A stretch of 64,000 nucleotides of DNA from Shimia sp. R9_2 (GTDB lineage: Bacteria; Pseudomonadota; Alphaproteobacteria; Rhodobacterales; Rhodobacteraceae), in assembly GCF_017743735.1 (NCBI RefSeq), contig NZ_JAGHRO010000003.1, positions 186,001-250,000 of the forward strand, written 5' to 3'. Under the pieces are notes generated by a model. That model was not told where the DNA came from and searched no databases. It saw only the letters and a list, made by a program, of their open reading frames with translations. The position numbers and the translations under genes were made by a program. Every line of letters begins with the position of its first letter. The first letter of the stretch is position 1. Shown here piece by piece: positions 37,196 through 45,213 of the stretch.

Positions 37196-37219
37196 GGGGA
37201 AGGCTTGCGAGCCTTCCCC
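37196..37219 (+). terminator. Intercistronic stem-loop after the binding-protein gene
   Basis: A 10-bp perfect stem (GGGGAAGGCT / AGCCTTCCCC) with a 4-base loop lies 9 bases after the stop. There is no T-run. Such stems commonly protect binding-protein mRNA and keep its level above that of the permease genes. Confidence 0.6.
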
Positions 37220-37329
37220 AATGATGTTCCAAGCGCAGGCAATGGATGCGCTTTGGTGGGTAACTTTCTGATAGATATGACTTTCTGCCATGGGCAGAGC
37301 TGCGCTTAGGACCGGCGCGGGGTGGGGCA

Positions 37330-38247
37330 ATGACAACTCTTCTATTCATAGAACAGCTGCTGAACGGGCTTCAGTTTGGCGTGATGCTGTTTCTGATGAG
37401 CGCCGGTTTGACGCTGGTGTTTGGCGTCATGGGGCTGATCAATCTGGCGCATGGCTCGCTCTATATGATCGGGGCTTTTGCAGCGGCAGCGGTGGCTGCG
37501 GCGACAGGATCTTTTCTGCTCGCGCTTATGGCTTCGCTGGCGGCGGCGGCCTTGGCGGGGGCGTTGATCGAGCTGACGATTATCCGGCGGCTTTATGATC
37601 GGGACCATCTGGATCAGGTGCTGGCGACCTTTGCGCTGATCCTGATTTTCTCGGAAGGTACGCGCTGGCTGTTTGGGTCTTTCCCGTTGTTTCTGGATGT
37701 GCCTGCAGCGCTTTCGGGGCCGGTCACCTTACCCGGCGGCATTCAGTATCCGGCCTATCGTTTGACCATCATTTTGGTGGGACTGGCCGTGGCGGTGGGC
37801 ATGTTTGCCCTGATCAACCGCACGCGGGTGGGCATTCGCATTCGGGCAGGTGAGGCGGATCGGGAGATGATCGCCGCACTTGGGGTGGATATTGCCAAGC
37901 TTTACACCTTTGTTTTTGCCCTCGGCGCGGCTTTGGCGGGATTTGCCGGTGCGCTTGTGGGCGCGATCCAGTCGGTGCAGGTGGGCATGGGGGAGCCTGT
38001 GCTGATCCTGGCCTTTGTGGTGATCGTGATTGGCGGCATCGGCTCGATCAAAGGGGCTTTTGTGGGCGCGTTGCTGGTGGGTTTGACCGACACATTGGGG
38101 CGCTTTTTGCTGCCGCAGATGTTTGCCCTGATCTTGGAGCCATCGGCGGCGGTATCTGTTGGCTCAGCTTTGGCGTCGATGCTGATTTACATCCTGATGG
38201 CCGGTGTTTTGATCTTCCGCCCGCGCGGACTTTACGGGGTGGCATGA
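37330..38247 (+). CDS. ABC transporter permease, LivH type
   Basis: This 305-residue inner-membrane permease of the branched-chain amino acid class has the conserved LTLVFGVMGLINLAHGSLYMIGAF near the N-terminus (residues 24-47). The cytoplasmic coupling region is TRVGIRIRAGEADREMIAALGVD near 160-182. It is one half of the heterodimeric membrane channel with the LivM-type protein that follows after one base. About eight hydrophobic helices are visible. It lies 142 bases after the binding-protein gene, with a stem-loop in between. Confidence 0.92.
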   Translation: MTTLLFIEQLLNGLQFGVMLFLMSAGLTLVFGVMGLINLAHGSLYMIGAFAAAAVAAATGSFLLALMASLAAAALAGALIELTIIRRLYDRDHLDQVLATFALILIFSEGTRWLFGSFPLFLDVPAALSGPVTLPGGIQYPAYRLTIILVGLAVAVGMFALINRTRVGIRIRAGEADREMIAALGVDIAKLYTFVFALGAALAGFAGALVGAIQSVQVGMGEPVLILAFVVIVIGGIGSIKGAFVGALLVGLTDTLGRFLLPQMFALILEPSAAVSVGSALASMLIYILMAGVLIFRPRGLYGVA

Positions 38248-38248
38248 G

Positions 38249-39232
38249 ATGACGCGAGAAACCTGGACAAACCTCGCTGCTTTGGCCGTTTTGGCGGGGG
38301 TGCCGCTGTGGGCTTATGTGGCGGATGAGCCGTTTATCATCACGCTGGCGACACGTGCGGCGATTTTTGCGCTGGCAGGTGTGGGGCTGAACCTCGCGCT
38401 GGGGCTGGGTGGATTGGTGAGCCTTGGCCATGCGGCGTTTTTTGGGATCGGCGGCTACGCCATGGGCATATTGGCAAGCCATGCGCAGGCCTATGCGCCG
38501 TTGGCCGAATGGCCGTTCCTGATTGAGGGCACAAAGTCCATGCCGGTGATCTGGCTGGTGGCGGTGGTTGCAAGCGCGCTGGCGGCGCTGGCCATCGGGG
38601 CGCTGAGCCTGCGTACCTCTGGCGTGTATTTCATCATGATCACCTTGGCCTTTGGGCAGATGATCTATTACTTCGCGATCAGCTGGCCTGCTTATGGCGG
38701 CGAGGACGGGCTGTCGATCTATGTGCGTAACGGGTTTCCGGGGCTGAATACACTCGATCCGATCCAGTTCTTTGGTCTGTGTTTTGCGGTGCTCTGTGCG
38801 GTGCTGGTGCTGATGTGGCTGGTGCAGAACTCCGCCTTCGGGCTGGCGTTGAGCGCGGCACGGCAGAATGAGACGCGGGTGCTGTCGGTGGGCATGGTGC
38901 CGTACCGTCTGCGGTTGGTGGCCTTTGTGATTTCCGGGGCGATCACGGGATTGGCGGGGGCGCTGTTTGCCGATCTGAACCGCTTTGTCAGCCCCACGAT
39001 GCTGAGCTGGCAGATGTCTGGTGAGATCATGATTTTCATCATCATTGGCGGGGTAGGTCGGCTGTTTGGACCGGTGATCGGCGCGATGGTGTTTATCCTG
39101 CTGGAGCATACCTTGGGCGGGCTGTCAGAGTTCTGGCATGTCTATCTTGGCGCGCTGCTTTTGGGCATCGTGCTCTTTGCCAAAGGCGGCGTGATTGGCG
39201 CGATTGCGGGGCGGGAGAAAGCACATGACTGA
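38249..39232 (+). CDS. ABC transporter permease, LivM type
   Basis: This 327-residue permease partners the LivH-type protein. The family hallmark GLGGLVSLGHAAFFGIGGYA is near residue 50, the SLRTSGVYFIMITLAFGQM segment near 117, and SAARQNETRVLSVG, the coupling helix for the ATPases, near 206. It overlaps the following ATPase gene by 8 bases, so the five genes form one operon. Confidence 0.92.
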   Translation: MTRETWTNLAALAVLAGVPLWAYVADEPFIITLATRAAIFALAGVGLNLALGLGGLVSLGHAAFFGIGGYAMGILASHAQAYAPLAEWPFLIEGTKSMPVIWLVAVVASALAALAIGALSLRTSGVYFIMITLAFGQMIYYFAISWPAYGGEDGLSIYVRNGFPGLNTLDPIQFFGLCFAVLCAVLVLMWLVQNSAFGLALSAARQNETRVLSVGMVPYRLRLVAFVISGAITGLAGALFADLNRFVSPTMLSWQMSGEIMIFIIIGGVGRLFGPVIGAMVFILLEHTLGGLSEFWHVYLGALLLGIVLFAKGGVIGAIAGREKAHD

Positions 39233-39980
39233 GGTGGTGCTGCGAACGGAGCGGCTTTTCAAAAGTTTCGGAGCCTTGAAGGCCACAAATGGTGTGTCGC
39301 TGGATTTGCGCAAAGGGGAGATCCATGCGCTGATCGGCCCGAATGGCGCGGGGAAATCCACGTTGATTCAGCAGATCACGGGGCATTTGGCGTCGGATAG
39401 TGGCGCTGTGGAGCTGATGGGCACGCCGTTGACCGGGCTTGGACCAGCGCAAAGGGCACAGCTGGGACTGGGGCGGACGTTTCAGATCAGCGCGCTGGCG
39501 ATGGAGCACACGGTTTTGCAAAATGTGGTGCTTGGTGCGCTGGGGCAGCGTGGCACTGTGATGCGGTTTTTTGCGCCGGTGATGAAGGACAAATCTCTGC
39601 TGGCAGCGGCACATGAGGCGCTGGCGCAGGTCGGCTTGTCTGACTTTGCCAGCACGCGCACGGCGGACCTGAGCCACGGGCAGCGGCGGCAGTTGGAGGT
39701 GGCTGTTGCGCTGACGCTGAAACCAAAGGTGTTTTTGATGGATGAGCCAATGGCGGGGCTGGGGCTGGAAGGGGCGCAGCAGATGATTGCGCTGCTGACC
39801 GAGTTGCGAAAGGCTGCGCCGATCCTGCTGATTGAGCATGATATGGATGCGGTTTTTGCGCTTGCAGATCGGATCAGCGTGTTGGTTTACGGGGAGATTA
39901 TCGCCACAGGCACGCCGGAGGAAATCAAGGTGAACCCGGAAATCCGGCGCGCCTATCTGGGGGATGAGGTGCCAGCATGA
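39225..39980 (+). CDS. ABC transporter ATP-binding protein, LivG type
   Basis: This 251-residue ATPase has Walker A GPNGAGKST near residue 38, the LivG-type Q-loop region GRTFQISALAM near 86, the ABC signature LSHGQRRQLE near 149 and Walker B VFLMDEPMAGL near 170. It ends in the family-typical RRAYLGDE. The start at 39225 (MTEVVLRTE) is used; a 10-residue upstream extension within livM is less likely. It overlaps the next gene by 4 bases. Confidence 0.93.
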   Translation: MTEVVLRTERLFKSFGALKATNGVSLDLRKGEIHALIGPNGAGKSTLIQQITGHLASDSGAVELMGTPLTGLGPAQRAQLGLGRTFQISALAMEHTVLQNVVLGALGQRGTVMRFFAPVMKDKSLLAAAHEALAQVGLSDFASTRTADLSHGQRRQLEVAVALTLKPKVFLMDEPMAGLGLEGAQQMIALLTELRKAAPILLIEHDMDAVFALADRISVLVYGEIIATGTPEEIKVNPEIRRAYLGDEVPA

Positions 39981-40666
39981 GCTTGTTGAGTGTACAGAAT
40001 GTTGCGGCGTTTTACGGGCCAAGTCAGGCGCTGTTTGATGTGTCCCTTGATGTGGCCGAAGGTGAAGTCATTGCGCTGATGGGGCGCAATGGCATGGGCA
40101 AAAGCACCACGGTGAAGGTGATCTGCCGGATGCTGGCGCATTCTGCTGGACAGGTCAGCTTTGCGGATCAGGACATCGGCGCTTTGCCGTCACATAAGGC
40201 GGCGCGGCTCGGCATCGGCTTGGTGCCGGAGGGGCGGCGCTGTTTTGCAAATTTGTCGGTGCATGAGAACCTGATCGCCGCTGCGCGCAAAGGTGCCTGG
40301 GATTTTGCCGCGGTCTGCGCGCTGTTTCCGCGACTGGAAGAACGGCGCGATCAGCTCGCCGCCTCGCTGTCTGGCGGCGAGCAGCAGATGCTGGCCATTG
40401 GGCGCGCGCTGATGACCAACCCCAAGCTGCTCATTCTGGATGAGGCCACCGAAGGGCTTGCCCCGGTGATCCGTCAGGAAATCTGGGCGGCGATTGCCAA
40501 GCTCAAGGCGGAAACCGGCATGGCGATCATTGCGATCGACAAGTCGCTGCGCGAGCTGGGGCAGGTGGCAGACCGGGCGGTGATCCTAGAAAAGGGGCGC
40601 ACGGTCTGGAGTGGTGGGTTCTCAGATTTGGGGCCTGAGGAGACGGACCGCTATCTGGGCGTCTAA
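39977..40666 (+). CDS. ABC transporter ATP-binding protein, LivF type
   Basis: This 229-residue ATPase is the second nucleotide-binding subunit. Walker A is GRNGMGKST near residue 36, with GLVPEGRRCFANLSVHENL near 76-94. The signature is LSGGEQQMLAIGRAL near 132, and Walker B is LLILDEATEGLAP near 151. It closes the operon; a palindromic repeat element follows the stop by 14 bases. Confidence 0.93.
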   Translation: MSLLSVQNVAAFYGPSQALFDVSLDVAEGEVIALMGRNGMGKSTTVKVICRMLAHSAGQVSFADQDIGALPSHKAARLGIGLVPEGRRCFANLSVHENLIAAARKGAWDFAAVCALFPRLEERRDQLAASLSGGEQQMLAIGRALMTNPKLLILDEATEGLAPVIRQEIWAAIAKLKAETGMAIIAIDKSLRELGQVADRAVILEKGRTVWSGGFSDLGPEETDRYLGV

Positions 40667-40680
40667 AACTTCGTCCAACA

Positions 40681-40858
40681 AATTTGCAACGCCTGAAATG
40701 AGCTCCATAGACCAGCCCCGACCCTGGGTGGGGGAGAAGCCCCCTCCCGTCAAACCAAAGGTTTGCCTTCGGCAAAACGGGGAGGGTCGGGGGCTGGTCG
40801 GCTTCGCCTCTCAAGGGAGTGGCGAGACCGGCTGAGTCAGATTTTGAGGCTCCGCTTA
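40681..40858 (+). repeat. Dispersed palindromic intergenic element, copy 2 (longer)
   Basis: This is the longer relative of the element at 6597-6720. GCCCCGACCCT (from about 40714) is complementary to AGGGTCGGGGGC (40783-40794), and an inner CCCCCTCCC/GGGGAGGG pair and a GGTTTGCC/GGCAAAAC pair extend the fold. The 30-base core at 40779-40808 is identical to 6643-6672. It lies between the convergent livF-type and CoA-transferase genes and may serve as their shared 3' structure. Confidence 0.75.
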
Positions 40859-41968
40859 GGGTTTTACCTTTGGAAGCGTGGGCGCGGATTTGTCCAGCGC
40901 GAGTTCTGCATCTGAGAAGGTCCAAGGGCCGCGCACGCCTTTGACGCCGTCGGCCTCAATCACCATGCCGCGCGCTTGGATTTGAGGATCGTTGAGCGTG
41001 TCGGCCACCGCGTTGATCGGGCCTGCGGGCACGGTCGCTGCTTCAAGCGCTGAGAGCAGGTCGATAGCGGACCATTTGGCGGTTTCGGCCTCGATTTCAG
41101 CGGTGAGCGCGTCACGGTTCGCGACCCGCAGCTGGTTGGTGGCATAGGCCGGATTGTCGCCAAGGTCGCCTCGGCTGAGCACACCACAAAGGCGCTGAAA
41201 CTGCCCGTCGTTGCCCACGGCAATGATGATGTGGCCGTCGGAAGTTGGCGCCACCTGATAAGGCGAGATATTGGGGTGGGCGTTGCCCTTGCGCGTGGGG
41301 CTTTCGCCGGTGGCAAGGTAATTCATCGCCTGATTGGCCAGCAGCGCGGTGGCACAATCCAGCAGAGACATGTCGATATGTTGGCCGCGCCCGGTGGTGT
41401 GGCGCTGCTCGACGGCGGCGAGAATGCCGATGGTGCCGTAAAGTCCGGTGACCACATCGGTGACCGCAACGCCGACCTTTTGCGGCTGACGTTCGGGCTC
41501 TCCGGTGATCGACATCAGGCCGGACATGCCCTGGATCATGAAATCATAGCCCGCGCGGGAGGCATAGGGGCCGGTCTGGCCAAAGCCTGTGATGGAGCAG
41601 TAGATCAGGCGCGGATTGATCTTGGCGAGGTTGTCGTAGTCCAGCCCGTATTTTTTGAGCCCGCCGACTTTGAAATTCTCGATCAGAATGTCGGCGTCTT
41701 TGATCAGCTCCAGCACCTGCGCGCGGCCTTCCTCGTTGCGGAAATCGGCCACAACCGATGTCTTACCCCGGTTGGCGGCATAGAAATAGGCGGCGGTTTT
41801 GTCGCCGTCGCGCTCGATAAAAGGCGGGCCCCAGGTTCGGGTGTCATCCCCCTGAGGGGCCTCGACTTTGATCACCTCAGCGCCAAGATCGGCAAGGGAT
41901 TGCCCGATCCAGGGACCGGCGAGAATGCGGGCAAGTTCAACAACTTTGAGACCGTGTAGTGGGGTCAT
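40856..41968 (-). CDS. CaiB/BaiF family (class III) CoA-transferase
   Basis: This 370-residue class III CoA-transferase moves CoA between two acyl groups. The likely catalytic aspartate is Asp171 in GVAVTDVVTG; GLKVVELARILAGPW at residues 6-20, the ANRGKTSV motif near 66 and GRGQHIDMSL near 194 are family signatures. It is divergent from a glutaryl-CoA dehydrogenase. The best guess is therefore a glutarate/succinyl-CoA-type transferase that makes glutaryl-CoA; that substrate assignment is inferred only from the neighbour. Confidence 0.88.
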   Translation of the reverse strand: MTPLHGLKVVELARILAGPWIGQSLADLGAEVIKVEAPQGDDTRTWGPPFIERDGDKTAAYFYAANRGKTSVVADFRNEEGRAQVLELIKDADILIENFKVGGLKKYGLDYDNLAKINPRLIYCSITGFGQTGPYASRAGYDFMIQGMSGLMSITGEPERQPQKVGVAVTDVVTGLYGTIGILAAVEQRHTTGRGQHIDMSLLDCATALLANQAMNYLATGESPTRKGNAHPNISPYQVAPTSDGHIIIAVGNDGQFQRLCGVLSRGDLGDNPAYATNQLRVANRDALTAEIEAETAKWSAIDLLSALEAATVPAGPINAVADTLNDPQIQARGMVIEADGVKGVRGPWTFSDAELALDKSAPTLPKVKP

Positions 41969-42203
41969 GGGGAGCCTTTATCGTTCGGAGCCATTCCGTG
42001 ATAGACTGCGAAATATCACCGCAGCGCAAATGGTGTCGCGACCTTACAATGCGCAAAAAGACTGGCAAGGGAAGGCGCGGCTAATTTCGCGACGTCGCGG
42101 CCTTTATGCGCCATCGCCTTGACCTTGGGACAGTGCGGCGCATTGTGGGCCGCAACATAGGCACTCATGGACGTCCACTGAAGGGCGCGAGGAAGGAGAT
42201 CAC

Positions 42204-43418
42204 ATGGCCAAAGATCTGGCACCGCAGTCCAAACCGGAACTGGGATCATTCAACTGGGAAGATCCGTTTCTGATCGAGAATCAGCTTTTGGAAGATGAGC
42301 GCATGGTGCGTGATGCTGCGCGGGCGTATTGCGAAGAGAAGCTGGCGCCGCGTGTCACCACGGCTTTTGAAAATGAAGAAACCGATCTGGCGATTTTTGC
42401 AGAGATGGGCGCGATGGGCCTTTTGGGCACCACCATTCCGGAAGAATACGGCGGTATCGGCTCAAGCTATGTGACCTACGGTCTGGTGGCGCGTGAGGTT
42501 GAGCGCGTGGACAGCGGTTACCGGTCGATGATGTCGGTGCAAAGCTCGCTGGTGATGTATCCGATCTATGCCTATGGCAGCGAAGAGCAACGCCAGAAAT
42601 ATCTGCCGAAGCTGGCGTCTGGCGAATGGATCGGGTGTTTTGGCCTGACCGAGCCTGATGCGGGCTCTGATCCTGCGGGCATGAAGACCACCGCCAAGAA
42701 AACCGACGGCGGTTACGTGCTGCACGGCTCCAAGATGTGGATCTCTAACGCGCCGATTGCGGATGTGTTTGTGGTCTGGGCCAAATCTGAGGCGCATGGC
42801 GGCAAGATCCGCGGCTTTGTGCTGGATAAGGGCACCAAGGGACTGAGCGCGCCAAAAATCATGCATAAGGCCAGCCTGCGGGCCTCGATCACCGGTGAGA
42901 TTGTTCTGGACAATGTTGAGGTCTCTGAGGACGCGCTGTTGCCGAATGTGGAAGGTCTCAAGGGGCCGTTTGGCTGTCTCAATCGCGCGCGGTACGGCAT
43001 TGCCTGGGGCGCGATGGGCGCGGCAGAGTATTGCTGGCACGCGGCGCGCCAATATGGTCTGGACCGCAAGCAGTTCAACAAGCCGCTGGCACAGACCCAG
43101 CTGTTTCAGTTGAAGCTCGCAAACATGCAGACTGAGATTTCGCTGGGCCTTCAGGCGGCGCTGCGCGTGGGGCGTCTGATGGATGAGGCGGAGGCCGCAC
43201 CGGAGATGATCTCTTTGATCAAGCGCAACAACTGCGGCAAGGCGCTGGATATTGCGCGGATGTCGCGGGATATGCACGGCGGCAACGGCATCAGCCTTGA
43301 GTTTGGTGTGATCCGTCACATGGTGAACCTTGAGACCGTGAACACCTATGAAGGCACGCATGATGTGCATGCGCTGATCCTTGGTCGGGCGCAGACAGGT
43401 CTGCAGGCATTTTTCTGA
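42204..43418 (+). CDS. gcdH: Glutaryl-CoA dehydrogenase
   Basis: GcdH oxidises and decarboxylates glutaryl-CoA to crotonyl-CoA with FAD, passing electrons to electron-transferring flavoprotein. The protein is 404 residues. It has the acyl-CoA dehydrogenase fold, the [13 protein letters not shown] region near 101 with the Arg that holds the glutaryl carboxylate, [12 protein letters not shown] near 146, and the catalytic Glu383 in [16 protein letters not shown] is 5 bases upstream of the ATG. The pathway partner is probably the divergent CoA-transferase; Lys/Trp breakdown is the usual source of glutaryl-CoA. Confidence 0.95.
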   Translation: MAKDLAPQSKPELGSFNWEDPFLIENQLLEDERMVRDAARAYCEEKLAPRVTTAFENEETDLAIFAEMGAMGLLGTTIPEEYGGIGSSYVTYGLVAREVERVDSGYRSMMSVQSSLVMYPIYAYGSEEQRQKYLPKLASGEWIGCFGLTEPDAGSDPAGMKTTAKKTDGGYVLHGSKMWISNAPIADVFVVWAKSEAHGGKIRGFVLDKGTKGLSAPKIMHKASLRASITGEIVLDNVEVSEDALLPNVEGLKGPFGCLNRARYGIAWGAMGAAEYCWHAARQYGLDRKQFNKPLAQTQLFQLKLANMQTEISLGLQAALRVGRLMDEAEAAPEMISLIKRNNCGKALDIARMSRDMHGGNGISLEFGVIRHMVNLETVNTYEGTHDVHALILGRAQTGLQAFF

Positions 43419-43455
43419 TTTTAATCAGTGCATTGCTGAATGAATTTGATGCGCT

Positions 43456-45213
43456 TCACTCACGGGTGGCGCGCATTTTTGCACGGAGGGTCTCTGTGCA
43501 TTCGGCGTTATCATCCCCGGTGGCGGCATTGATCATCACGCCAAAGAGCTTCCGCGCCTGAGGCGGGTTATAGCGGCCAAGTCGCACGTCTTCGACGACA
43601 AGTGCCGGGTCCCGCGCCAGCGGGTCGCCGTAGCCACCACCACCGGGGGTTTGCACATGCACCCGATCTCCGGGCGCAAGCGGGATGTCCTGTTCTTTGG
43701 ACAGATGCTCAGGCGTGTAGGCCATGCCATCCTGCCAGACGGTGACGCGATTGATGCCGCCGTCACAGCCGCCCAGCGCGCCTTGCGGGCCAAAGCGCCC
43801 GTGATCCATCACAAAACTTGCCTTGGCATGGCCGCGGCGCAGCTCGATTTCATAATCAAGCCCAAAGCCGCCCCGTTGCGTGCCCGCGCCGCCGGAGCCT
43901 TCGTGCAGGGCATAGCGGTGATAGAGCACAGGGTAGGCCTGTTCCATGATTTCAATAGGCGGCGCTTTAGAGATGCCGATGGTTGAGCAGCCGTTGGCCA
44001 GCCCGTCATGGTCGGCGTTGCCGCCATATCCGCCACCGGAAATCTGATACATCACATAGTCGCGCCCCTTTTCGGGATCATGCCCCCCCAGCGCAAAATT
44101 GCCGCTGGTGCCAGCGGGCGCGGCGGTGACACGGTCGGGCAGCGCGGGCACAAGCGCGGCAAAGACCGCTTCGGCGATGCGTTGGGAGACTTCGGCGGCG
44201 CAGCCTGAGACCGGGCGCGGGTAATTGGCATCCAGAAAGGTGTCCTCAATGCCCGTGACCGTGAAAGGCGCAAAAGCTCCGGCGTTCATGGGCACTTCGG
44301 GGAAGATATGGCGCATGGCGAGATAGACCGCGCTGAGCGTGGTCGCGCGCACGGAGTTCATCGGCCCCATACAGGGGGCGCTGCTGCCGCTGAAGTCAAA
44401 GGTCAGACCAGCGGCGTCGCGGGTGATCGAAAGCGCGATCACAAGCGGGGTGTTCACCACGCCGTCGCTGTCAACATAGGCGGTGGCGCGGTAGTGGCCC
44501 GGCGCAATCTCATCAAGACAGCTGCGCATCTGGGTTTCGGCGCGGGCGCGCAACTCTTGGATGGCAGCTGCAACCTGCGCATCCCCATAGCGCTCCAGAA
44601 GCGCGCACAGGCGGTCTTGGCCCACCAGCAAGGCTGCGGCCTGCGCCTGTACGTCGCCAATGCGCTGATCGGCCACGCGGATATTGGACTTGATGATCGA
44701 AAAGATCTCCTGATCCAAGACGCCCTGCTTGAAGAGTTTCACGGGTGGCAGGCGCAGGCCTTCTTGTTCCACTGCTGTGGCGGATGCGGAGAAGCCGCCG
44801 GGGACTGCACCACCCGTGTCCGGCCAGTGACCGGTGTTGGACAGCCAGCAGAAGATCTCTCCATCGCGAAAGAGCGGCGTGGCAAAGCGCACGTCCATCA
44901 GATGTGTGCCGCCCAGATAGGGATCGTTCACGATGTAGATGTCGCCGGGCTCCGGGGCGGCCACGTCGCCTGCGGCAATCATCTCAACCAGTGTGCGGGT
45001 TGAATACTGCATGGTGCCGACAAAGACCGGAAGCCCTGCGTTGCCCTGTGCAATCAATGCCCCGTCGTCGGCGGCGTAGATGCCATCGGAGCGGTCGTTG
45101 GCCTCAGCAATCACAGGGGAGAAGGCTGCGCGGGAAAAGCTCAGGTCCATCTCGTCGCAGACCTGCTGAAGCCCGGCCTGGATGACGGTCAGGGTGATCG
45201 GATCAACGGTCAT
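43456..45213 (-). CDS. Hydantoinase B/oxoprolinase family subunit
   Basis: This 585-residue HyuB-type subunit works with HyuA in ATP-dependent opening of a cyclic amide (N-methylhydantoin, 5-oxoproline, caprolactam or related). Family features are DPITLTVIQAGLQQVCDEMD at the start, NDPYLGGTHLMDV near residue 97, and a glycine-rich C-terminal region with GGYGGNADHDG and TPGGGGYGDP. Its start overlaps the stop of the HyuA-type gene by 4 bases. It ends 37 bases from the convergent gcdH stop with no evident terminator. The substrate is unknown. Confidence 0.9.
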   Translation of the reverse strand: MTVDPITLTVIQAGLQQVCDEMDLSFSRAAFSPVIAEANDRSDGIYAADDGALIAQGNAGLPVFVGTMQYSTRTLVEMIAAGDVAAPEPGDIYIVNDPYLGGTHLMDVRFATPLFRDGEIFCWLSNTGHWPDTGGAVPGGFSASATAVEQEGLRLPPVKLFKQGVLDQEIFSIIKSNIRVADQRIGDVQAQAAALLVGQDRLCALLERYGDAQVAAAIQELRARAETQMRSCLDEIAPGHYRATAYVDSDGVVNTPLVIALSITRDAAGLTFDFSGSSAPCMGPMNSVRATTLSAVYLAMRHIFPEVPMNAGAFAPFTVTGIEDTFLDANYPRPVSGCAAEVSQRIAEAVFAALVPALPDRVTAAPAGTSGNFALGGHDPEKGRDYVMYQISGGGYGGNADHDGLANGCSTIGISKAPPIEIMEQAYPVLYHRYALHEGSGGAGTQRGGFGLDYEIELRRGHAKASFVMDHGRFGPQGALGGCDGGINRVTVWQDGMAYTPEHLSKEQDIPLAPGDRVHVQTPGGGGYGDPLARDPALVVEDVRLGRYNPPQARKLFGVMINAATGDDNAECTETLRAKMRATRE